Both the position numbers and the translations under genes were made by a program. The notes below the pieces were generated by a model that ran no database searches, was not told the DNA's origin, and was given only the letters and a program-made list of their open reading frames with translations. DNA of 42,370 nt from Rodentolepis nana (Eukaryota > Platyhelminthes > Cestoda > Cyclophyllidea > Hymenolepididae): NCBI GenBank assembly GCA_900617975.1, contig UZAE01012423.1, forward strand, positions 1 to 42,370, read 5' to 3'. Below, piece after piece: positions 13,401 through 25,400 of this stretch. The stretch's first letter is position 1, and each line of letters starts with the position of its first letter.

Positions 13401-16400
13401 CTTATCGTGGTATTTAAATTGGCAAGCATGCAATTATCTGATAAGCAGTGTATAGTGGCGCCATGTTGAAGTAGAAACGAGCATAACGGCAAATCCAAGG
13501 AATTCGGATTCATTTGAGCTCTTAATTCATCAGTTTGTTCATTCTTATTTCATGACTATGGTTTAATATATCGTGTTCTAGTTTAGGCTGATTGTAGTAA
13601 GTGCTTGTTTTTGAACTCGCTAATTTATGTATGGTTAATCCTGTAATCTTCATTTATAGTGCCTCAGAGAAGGTGGTGGTAATTTCTATCCTGTGCCAAG
13701 TAAATCAGTGGAAAAGGAATCTAAACAGCATTTAGTTAACCATCGACGCACTGAATTTCGCTTGGATTCCTTGCTTGCACTTCGTATGGCTGCTGATGAA
13801 CGTGGTAAAGCTTCTGCTGAATCTGCGACCATCGAATTGGCTGCTCTCAGGCAGGAACGTGAAGAATTGCTCTCCCGAATGACAGAGATTCAATCACGCC
13901 TTTCTGAATTGGCTAGCAAAGCACAGGAGGCTCGCAGTGAGCATGCTAGAGCCGTCAAAGCACGTCAAACGTCTATTAATGAGATAAAAGCGGAGAATGA
14001 GAGACAACTTGCCCAATCTCGAAGTGGTGCAAATCCGATGAGACGACCTGGTGGTGGTGGCGGAAGGGGTCAGCAAACTCCCGCTTCTAGGAACAACTTA
14101 AGTGTTTTCAGACCACCCGCTGCGAAGAGAGTCAAACGAGATGAAATCTCCAACTTTGAATCGGCCTTGGTGGCAAGTGGAGGCGAATCAGATGAATCTA
14201 GAGCTACATCATCCTCGAAACCAGGCAGCAGCAACGCTGAGTAAGTCGGTTTTAGGTTGTCTTGTATGATTAGTTTTCATTAGCGAAGTATTTTATCCCT
14301 ATCAATGTCTTGTTAATTTATTTGAGATCGTTGAATTGAAAGAACCCAAAGAAATCTTGTGAAACTCGATGTCTCATAGTTGAAGGCTCATAGCAATCAG
14401 TATGTATAAAGCAATGGGGGCCACTCAAAGCAACCATTTTGTTTTTCAAGTTGGAAATGCTTAATTTAAATCTATTTACTATATTATGTTGAAAGTCCTG
14501 TTTGTTTCCTTACCACGCTAACGGAGATGCTAAAGTGGGCGTTATAATGACGTTCTGAATTAAAAATGTGATCGGAAACTACTTGTCTAAGTGTTTGTAG
14601 AACTTCTGGTGAGCTCTCGACCTCCTTTCTTCTCACGACTTTAACGTCACAATAAGGTGCATAGAAGGGATTAGTGCCCAACATAAAGGGAAACTTCAAG
14701 GAATTGGGACAGAGAGGGAGATTTCGTAAAGCAAAAGGGGTATTATATTAGGGTCTATAGGGTGGGTGTGCTTATTTTAGATCTGGATATAGCCCAGTTA
14801 GGTCAGATGCTCGATCAGCGTAGCCAAACGGAATCAGTTTATATCGTTAAGCGTCTTGTGTTTATGTAGGCCAGGTTGATCGATCGATAAGGTCTCGAGA
14901 AGAATCGTAATTCTTATGAACATAACTGAATAGTAGGGCCGTGCTTACTTTTATTGTTGGAAAATCGATGACCATTTTGAAAGAAACCCAATATAAAATT
15001 TCATTGAAAAAGTTGTAGCACACGTAGCCAATAGGCATGTTTCCTCTCTTCAGATCGAGTGGTCTTCGACGTAGTTCCCGTCGTCAAAAGACTAAGAGTG
15101 TGGATCCCGATTTCGTAATGGATTTTTGTGAAGATGAGGACGAGGAAGAGGAGGAGTTTGTCGGTGAAAAGGTCGTCGGCGATGATGAAGACGGTGGGGA
15201 CGTTATGGACGTATTCAGATCTCGAGGTGCTCGTATTCCACAATTTGACGGCGCCGCTGATGACGATGGTGGCACCAGTGACGAGGAAGTGGAAAATTTC
15301 GGTGTGGATGAGAACAATGATGAGCAGAATCGTGTGACGATAAAAATTAGTGACACGGCTAAAGCAACACAACTCAAGGTAATTCCCGCAGTCTGAAATC
15401 AAATCTGATCTGTTGTTGCTTTTTACTGTCGTCGGGAATTTGACATTTTTATATATTTTCAATGTGTTGACTACCTCGACAATCTTGGCCGTTTTTTCCT
15501 GCCACTCAAATATCGCTGGCAATGTTGCATTTCATTCTGATATGAATTCCATTGATGTGTAATTATGGCCTTAAGGAGACGTTCGTCGATTGGTTGATTG
15601 TTGTAATCTTTTTGAACATTTTCGCTTTTTGTGAAAAGGAACACTTATTCTATAAAGTTATTATCTTTCAGTCCGTTAGCGTTACACCAGTGAAGACAAT
15701 ACCCATCACTCCTCAAGTTCGTGCTACAACTGGTGGCGTTAACCCTGTTGGAAAAAGTCTTCTTGCTTTGGCTATTGAAGGCAAAACTCCTCAGATTATC
15801 ACTAACCAATCGGTAAGTAATCCCACCTGGATGACATTAGTTCCTGCATATACGCCTTAGCCTTATCATATTTTGTCTTCTTTTCAGACACCAAACGGAG
15901 AATCAGCGTCAATTGAATCAACTATTAGAATCATACAGGCTCCTACTTCTGCGAGTGCTACTACGATATCCACCAACGTCAGTCAAGGACCAATGCGTTT
16001 GGTCCGAGTTCTAAATTCAACTGCTCCCTCTGGAACTTCAGTACTTCGGCCAGTTGCTCCTGCCACCCCTGCCGGTGCTTTTATTTTGCAATATCTGCTA
16101 TTTAATTTAATTGAGTAGAGATAAATTAACGCGCTTTCATTTTTTAGCTCCCATGTCGGGAAATCTTATAATCCCAGCATCAACAGACTGTGCCTTGCAG
16201 AAGTCTCTCATTCAGGTTAGCTATATCTGTAGTAATTTATTTTTATGCAACAAGATATTATAGAATCGGGGGCTATTGTACTTAGAAATTTTGCAGAATC
16301 TTGAAGTAATCGTGGACAGATTGAAAACTTTTTAAATGATGGTGCGGTCTTTGTTATGTATGCCCTTTAATAATGGAAATCAGTAACCTTGAATTAGAGC

Positions 16401-19400
16401 TTGCCATGGATAATTTTTTTATTTTCTTGTTAAGACTATCGAACCCATTCGTAGGTTTATTTAATTTGCTGTCTTTTACCAAAGGTGGACGATAATAGAT
16501 ATTCAAATGCAATTTGATGGCTCTTTTTAGGCACTCAAGGTCTATCACATTTTCATTTGTCGGTGAATAGTTTGGACTGTGGATTCTTTTCGCGATAATA
16601 TTATTATTATTGGTATTATTAAAGGACCGATTGGAATGCTCTTTAATGGATTTATTCCCTTAACGACTCCCTATTTTTTGATAACGCCCACTCTGTTCTG
16701 CCAACATCTTATTCTCATTTACTACTGTCTATGAAACAGGCATCTTCACTTTCATCGAGTATATACCTCTTTCCATATTTTTTTGTAGCAAAGAGCCTTG
16801 AAGGCAAATGCTTTATTAAAATAACCATCCGATCGAATTCATAAAAATTCATCTTTATGTGCTATTTTAATAACTTAATGAATATGCGATTGATTAGAAT
16901 TCATTTTTCTTCAGCTTTCGTCAAGCAGCGGTGTTATAGTGACACAGGCATCTCAGCTCCCTGCCGGCTATCGGCTGATAACTCCTTCCAGTCTTCCCAC
17001 TGCTGCCTCAGGACCTCGACAACCGCTGAATATAGTTCAGGTGGTTCCCCCTACACAAGCCACTGCCTCCCAACAGCTATTTCGTCCTCGTCAACCGTCT
17101 ACAGCCTCATCTTTAATCACCATTGCCCCTTCGCCTATGCCCAGACCTCAAATGCGTCCTCTCTTGCCTTCTCCATTCTCTAGTGGTGGGGTGGCTCAAC
17201 AGAAATCTGGTCTTGCTCCACGCATGGTCCGCATGGTAACCCAACCTATGCAACTCGACCCTCGATTGGATGAAGCTGTTATTGAAGCTGCTAATAAGCA
17301 GTATGAAATTGATATGGAGATTTTTAACCTACGCAAAGAGGTTAGATGTTACCTGACATTACATTGTCGTCTGTATACTTGTAAATTCCATCATGGTAGA
17401 ATTTTGGAGACTGTCTCTGGCATCATGGAATTACATGTTTTTTTTTTCGCTTCATCTAAAAATCGGGTGCCTTTTTGGAAACGAAAATTCTGAGGGAGTT
17501 AGGTTTGAACTACAAAGAGAATGTTGAAGTATTAGCATCAAAATTCAAGCAAGGGGTTTCTGGCAGGTCTTGAAGAAGGTGAAGAGATATTGCCATGATG
17601 AATTAAAATTTAACTACGCAGTGTCCCACGCCATTTTTTCAAACTTCGTCAAAACGCCTTCATAGTAATTTAAGGTCAACACTTTGTCTTTCTAGAAAGG
17701 CTTTCGCATCCCATGGCCTTCTTATTGAACCTTTCATCTTTGAATTTGCCAGTCCCAGATATTCCCCTTTTTAAGCCACTCTTGATTGAATTTTATTTTC
17801 TTCATCAAATTGGTAGATCCAGGTTACATCTCCGGCATTGCAACGCTTAAAATATTCACATTTTCTTCCACATTTGCTAAATTTGCTAAAAGATTGTAGG
17901 CTCTTTAGATCGGCTGCTGTTTCTGCAACGCTTTCGAAACTTACAAATATCCACTGAGAGCTTGGTCAAGACCAGATATTCAGTAAGAACTGAAAATACT
18001 GCTCCGTGTGCGCTTCCCACTCGTCGGTCTTATTCCTGTACTAGATTCTGCCCAAGAGAGATGTTTACCGGATTTCTAACTGTGTTGTGTCTCCCCCCAC
18101 GTGGGCCGTCATCAAGTTGCACTATTTCTCCTTTAAAGCCTTTAATCCAATCGTAAATGATTGCTCTACAGGGTGCAGAGTCCCCATAAACCTGTTGTAT
18201 AGCCTTTATGATCGAAATGGGTTCCCAATTTATTTGGGTTAAAAAGTATTATGCTAGTTCTTATCTTGAGAGCAATGAAAGGGTCGCAAGAATTAGGATG
18301 CCCTGAATCAGTTATATAGCTCTACCAGTCTTGATAAGCTACCACCATTAGATCTACCTTGATCGTCATTACAAAAGTAGTGAGTAAACAAGGTTCTCAA
18401 TGAATAATTTATCTTTTGTTGAAATTGAGTGCAGGCGTGAATGATCTCGACAAAAATCTACAACAGTGTAAGTTAATCGGTGGTGATGGAAATTTACCAA
18501 TACACGTTTCTCTCTTTCAGTTACATGATCTTGAATCCAAGTTGGCTGAACTGAAGGCGCGCATTCAGGAGAGAGAGGATATCGTAGCACGTGGAACTCA
18601 ATCGACAGCCAAACGATACTCCCTCAACCCAATGGACAGTTCCCTTCTGAAACGTCTGAATCGAGCCGCCGTTGCAAGATGTGGTGATTCTACTGAGAAG
18701 TACATAACAGCGCTGCAGAAGAGACATTTTGTGCACTTACCCAGTAAAACTCCCCAAGTTAATCCCTACGCTTGGCCTCCTGATGCCTTGTGTGAGTGCC
18801 GAATATCCTCAAGTTATCCTCAGAAAAATCAAGCGACCTATAAGCCCGTTCCGAATCTCTTCCGACTGAGTCGATCTAGCTTGAAATTTTTAATTCGCCA
18901 TGCTGGCAGGGTAGAAATCCCCGGTTATGATGCTGAAAAGAAACGACTCACTTCTGTAAGTTGATTGATTGCTTTAAACAGATGGTTTGCAATAGTTAAA
19001 TCAAATCCTGGGGGCGTGTTGGGGAGCAAAGTTGAATTTGTAGTAAGCTTAATGTTACGGTAGTGTATAGTCAATTACTTTGCACCCTTTGTTGGCATAA
19101 TTAAAACTTACAAATAACTATTCCCTAAAATTAGCATGCTATTTCAAAACAGAGATGAAATAACACCGGTGTCAAAATATATTTTAAAGAAGAATAGACC
19201 CAGCGTAACAAAATTTTAGTTCTGTCTGTAGTGCGATTCTGTGTGTTTAGGAAATAGATGAACTGCTTTACACCTAAGCGGATAAATCATTCTCACAATT
19301 GGTAATTACATTACAATAATAAAGTAGGTAAACATGGAATAAGCTCATTTAAGCCTTTGGTGTGGATAGTTAAAAATATTATTCCTCTTTTTTATATATT

Positions 19401-22400
19401 ATAAATCACTGTATGCATTTTTGCAAATTATTGCACCTCTTGGTTAAGTGCTCATATTCGCTTGATCACTGAACGGTAATATGTTACTTATGAGTTACTT
19501 AAAAGCTCTCCGAACAAAATGTGTTCTATTTCCCCTTTAAAGCCCTTAATCCAATGTTGTAGGTGGCTATTAATCGATTGCTCTTATTCATATGCCCTTC
19601 TCTCTACTAAGGGGTAGGTCGTGACACATGATTAGTTCCTTGCATGGACATTGTTGAAACTATAAAATTACTTAAAATTTCTTCATCTCCTGTCTTGCCT
19701 TAAAATATTACAGTATCAGGATTTTTCTTTCAGTACAAAGCTTTTCGTTAATGGTCATTTCTTTATTATGATTTCTAACTTTGTTTCTAGATAAACTGGA
19801 TATATCCAACAAGTCGGCCTTGCTTTGCAGAGACCTGGCGATATCGACTACGTCAAATAATCATCGCAGACCAATCAGCGGAGTCTAGTTGTGGTTCCTT
19901 GAATTCCCCCTCTCATTATGGTGTTTCCATGGCAAATCTTGCGACACATTTACGTCTTTTGTGGCATTCACTACGTTGGGATGAGATTACAACGTTTGCA
20001 GCTAGATGCGACGAGGCGACCCTTATTGATGATCGATATTTCCTCAAATTGACCATTCCAGAGAGTCATGGTGGTGGCTACACTTTAAGGAGAGTTGTTG
20101 GGGTTAAACCTCTGGTACGTTAAAGTCTGTAAAACAGTACTTTGTCTTGACATAATGGTTTATGTTTATTGAAATGTCCACACAGACATAGCCTTAATCA
20201 TGCTAACCTTAGGTAAGAATCAATCTTTAAATGTGTTTGTTATGCGTCATTGGTGTGTTGATCAACATTCACGCTCGCCTAGTCAACCATTGCCATAATC
20301 AGTTCTTGGCCGTATATGCACTTCTTGACCAATTGTACTGAATGCTGCAAAATATCTAACCCCCACTCCGAGTTTGGGAAGAATTACGATTGTTGTAGAA
20401 ATTTTAGCTGGTATTTCATAATGGGTAGATTGTATGGGGTCGTGTGTGTTAGTGAGTATAACCTGCTATCGTACTATTAGCTTATTGTGGTAGTGTGGCC
20501 TAAATGAGGTTCCACGAGTGTTTTTAATATTCCATTGCAGTAAGAGAGACAAAAAGAGTACGAGAGTGAGAGGACGCAGCCATCAAATTATAAGTAACTG
20601 GTTATGTTCAATACAACGCGGCCTTTTGTTTAAGCATATCAAGTCTTATTTAGATCTGCATACTCCCAAATACTTCTCAATTTTTGTGAAGATGCTGACC
20701 TTATTCCACATTGACGAATTTTAGTTGGAATGAATTAGTGGCAAACAGGGTACGAAAGTAAGAAAAACAGCCTGATGTGTCTTAGTGCTGTACTGAAACC
20801 CTTTTCATATGATTCATATGAAAGTATCTTGTATCATTTTTTCATTCAGTACTATTTTAATGTATGGGTGATAAGTTGATTTTTATTTTAGGACCCCTAT
20901 TGGTTACGAGCAAATTTCCTCGTGGAGACAACGACCCACAAATCCCCGGTGGTACGCAAACGTCCCGCTCCACGAAGCAATAATGCCTTGAGCAATGGTG
21001 CTGACGGTGGTGGTGAGTTCATCAAAACCCCCGGAAGAAGGGGACGTCGGCCTGGTAAGGGTAATAGCAAGGGCAAAGCAGATCCCGATTACGATCCAGC
21101 AGCGGATGAAGGTTGGCGAGTTGGAATACCCTGTTCTGCGCGTTCTCGCCGATCACGTAGACTCAATTATAACGAGAATAGCAGTGATTTGGAGACAGAT
21201 CAACAGGAAGATGGTGTGGATGAGGAGGATGAGGATGGAGAAAATGGGCAGGAGGCATCGGACAAATCTGGCTCTCGTAAAACGACACTTGAGTGGACCT
21301 CTGAGGAGAACTTGGAGTTGTGGGAAATCAGAAATTTCTTTGATAGGTGATACTTTTATTGCTAAGAAGAAATTAGGCTTTTCATCCATTGAAAATCTTG
21401 AGATATTTCTGTCACCATGATTTAATTACCCACAAGGTTTATTAGGCTTACTTTGACTCAGATTCAGAGAAAATTGCGGCCAAACTTTTGTCGCTTCTGG
21501 ACATTTTATTTGTCTAAACAGGCTTTATAGTACTAGAAGTTTGGCTCTAAATGTTTCGTGAAAGCCACGAAATCGTCGATTCAAGGGTAGTAATGTCCAG
21601 ACTAGCTACTGGGTGCAGCTCCAATCCCCTTGTAATAACTTGACCCCTCTCCCTCTCTCTCCAATTGATTTTTGAGTTGGGTTGGCTCAAAATTCTGTCA
21701 ACCTGTATGGACTCACTTTTCCACGTCAGGGAAGCCATGTCTGGGTGGTAATTGTGGCTATTGGCTAGATAAATAGTTGTATTCATCTTCATGTCTCGAG
21801 GTCTGTAGTCATACTCAATACAACTGCTTCTTTTCGCCTTTTACTTGTTATTTTTCTTGATCATCATCGTATTTCACGCACTGTGCATTCTATATCAACC
21901 TGTTTTATGGCATAAAATTGCTTGATAAAGTCCCATTGCTACAGATCTTATATTATATCAAAATTATATCTTTTCAATTAGCCTTACGTTATTATTTTGG
22001 AGACCTTTTGTTTTCTTACTTAGACAAATTCGCAAGCTGTTTGCATTGCTGTTCTAGTATAAAACTTTTTTCCCATTTCAGTCTCTTGCCTCTTGATACT
22101 CCATACCCACCGTCAGTTCCCCGACTTGCTCTTGAAGGACTTCCACAAGCTCTCGTTGAAGAATTATCTCCCATTTCTACCGTTAAAGAGGATGACACTA
22201 AAGATAATATTAAACAACTGCTCGGCACGAAGTCGTCAGAAGGACGTTGGATCCAGCCTTCTTGTCTGCTTCCTCCAGAGGCTCTGCGTCCTCCTTCGCC
22301 CAAACCACCTTCGCCACCTGCCCCATTGCCACCACCTCCAAGTATCGTTGTTATGGAATCAGCGGGATCGTCGCAATCTCTTGTGGGATCATCTATTGCT

Positions 22401-25400
22401 CCTTCTAGTGAGCTAATTTTACACAATTAAGAGCATTAATCCCTCAATCCTAGTTGTTTAATGCTTGTTCTTGAACTTCTTTAGCTCCACTTTCCCCATC
22501 CTCATCATTCCGTCCTTTGATTGTCAGTTCAAATCGTCATCCTACTACTCTCCCTCGTACAGCACAAGTGGGCACGACCAATAGACGCCGAACCTCCGAG
22601 TTACAGCTGACAACTCCAACAGTTCGGTCTATGCAACAACAGCACCAGTCTCTATCGCAAGCGAAGCGCCCCAACGCACCCCTCTCACCAAACACAGAAG
22701 CTGCAAGGGCACGAGCTCGCTCGCTCGCCGCTTCACATGCGGCGCGTATCTCTGCGGCCAACCGACGTTTTAGAAATGAACGCGCTGCTGTGGAGAATCG
22801 AGTGTCAGCTCTCCTTCAGGAGATGGACAATCGTCGAAGACTGACTGTCAAATTCTTAGCTCTTCAGGTTCAGGTTAGACAAATGTGTCCAATTTGCAGT
22901 GTATATCTGTTCGTTTTGAAGCCTTGAAGGAAATTCAGTTCAATGCTTATCTTCCCTTCTACCACTTCGGTTGATCAAACGGTTCAAACCACATCTAAGA
23001 CTTAAATAGCTTCGTGGCACTCCTCTTACTTCATAAATAGATTATTCTTTATTCATTGCATTGAATGTTTTGTATCTAGTTAGTCTAGTTTTGGAATAAC
23101 ATGAACCGATGTCGCCAAATAAGGAGTTAAGACTATAACTGTCAGCTGACAACATTTTCAAGAAGTACGGCAAAGTGTGCCAATTAAACCGCAATGTTCA
23201 TCATTTAGGACATACTGGATGAAATCATTTGTTAGTACCCATTGTGAGTTAAATGAATACTTTTAGCATGAATCCATTTATGGTCTGTTACCATTGTTAT
23301 TCACTAATTTTCAATCTGAATTAATGCTAGTGTTGGAGTAACATGAACCGAGTTCATCATTCTAGGAGTTTAGGTTAATAGTTAATGTGGCGCAGATGAA
23401 TGACGAATGCTGCTCACAAAGTCGTCAAATTATAAGGAAGCGTTAAAGGAGATCTAATAATAAATGTGCTTATATTGACATGAGTCATATGGGTAGGTAT
23501 ATGCGTGAGTGCAAGAGCCCAGATGCACTTTTTCTTGGAAGGAACAGTAATTGAAAAAAAGGAGAATTAATAAACTCCTCTAGGCATGCCAGAGAGGTTT
23601 GAGTTATAGGGCCTTTAATGCGAATAATCAACTGGTTTTCACTAAGATGTAACTAAAGAATAGTTTTGGAAAATTCATAATAAGTCATTCTGCACTCAAG
23701 GAAGATATGAACTTAAGTACAATTTTAACGCCACTTTCTAATTTGTACTAAAATTTTCTCGTATCAATTTTTTTCTCTATTATGGTACAAAAACAATTGT
23801 TTAGTAAATGTTTATGCTCTTTCCCTTTTGGTCGAAATCATTTCTGCAGCTACTTATATGTATTTTCCGACTAGGAGGAAGTCCTTCAATCAAGAAAACC
23901 TCCTCAACCAGAGGAAACTGTTGAATCGATTCCCACGCCATCTTCATCTGTGGTAGCGGTGCCAACCTCTCAACCTAAAGGAGCTAAGAAGCGTCTTAAG
24001 GTGGCTAAGAAGGCAATCAAGAGTGAAAAAGACGAGTCAACTGTAACAGCTACTCCCTCTGGTGATCAAACCCTGCATCAGGTAAAACCCGCTTCAAATC
24101 GCAAGCGTGCTGCTGTCGGCAGATCATCAAAATTGGCAAAGCGGCGCCGCAGAACATCTTCGGCAGAATCTCTAACGCCTTCAACTGAACCCTGCACTGA
24201 TTCCGACGAGACTCTGCTTGCTATCAAACTCTCACCAGAAAAGAAAAAAAGTAAAAAGCATGTTACGAAGAAAAAAGGGCCAGATGAATTGCATTCAATG
24301 AAACCACAGGATGCTGTACGTGCTTTTCTGATTGAGTCTATAATATTAATAACTATTTGCCGATTTGGTAGCTAAGATCTTTCTATGCTCACGTTAAGTG
24401 TTGAAAGTTCTTCTTGATGTTCCTTGTAAACACTAATGATGGTGTTTTAAGATTCAGATGCCACAACCTAATATTCTTGAATCTAAGGTAAAAGGAGGAT
24501 TTGGTCTTTCGAGTTTGTCAGGCAATTTGTTTTTGATTGCTTATTCGGGCAGTCATGGGCTTTGTTCATTCAGTTTTCAGTTGGTGGTTCGTCGCAAGTT
24601 TGATTTGAAAGGCCATAATCATTTAGAATTCTTTTTCAAACGCTTCTCTTAGTTGGGGAGGGCCATCATGGAACCTCCGTTGTAAGATTCGAAGTTGACA
24701 ACCATATTTACTATCCATTATGCTCGCTTGGTGTGCGCCGATAGGATTTGTGCACGTGAACTCTGTTACATATGCGACAACTTACGAGACACTAGTTTGA
24801 AGGAGCAAATCTATATTCAACCTTTTCCAAGTGCCTCTAGAACATCCTATCTTCCCCTCCCGATAGTAAATCTCGCTTTATATAAAATTTAGACTCCGAA
24901 ACGTCGCACTGGTAGATCAATTAACATTTCGGGTCGTGGACGTGGTGGAAAACGTCCTCAAGCTTCTCCATCCTCCCCACATTCTACCACCAACGACAAC
25001 AGCGTCAGCACTGCAACTGCGGGGCGCAAGATTCGAGGTCAGCCTAAGACAACAACGTCATCATCGATCAAAGCTCGAATGCCTATTCGAACTCCCCGTT
25101 ACCTCCTTGATGAAGAGTCGGTAAAGGCAGAACAGCATACTTCCGATTCGCTCCCACCTATCAGTTCTAAGAAAACGACTTCCGATACCACAGTTGCTGC
25201 TGTGGAACAAGGGAAACTTTATTGTTTGTGCCGGAAACCCCATAATCCTGATGAGTTAATATAATCTCCCTACTTGAATATATAAAGTAGTTGGTATCTT
25301 ATGCTATTTTTGCATTTTTCAGGGCCTACATTGGCTGCGACCTCTGTCAAGATTGGTTCCACTTTACCTGCGTTGGACTCAATCCGGATACGCCTCCGGA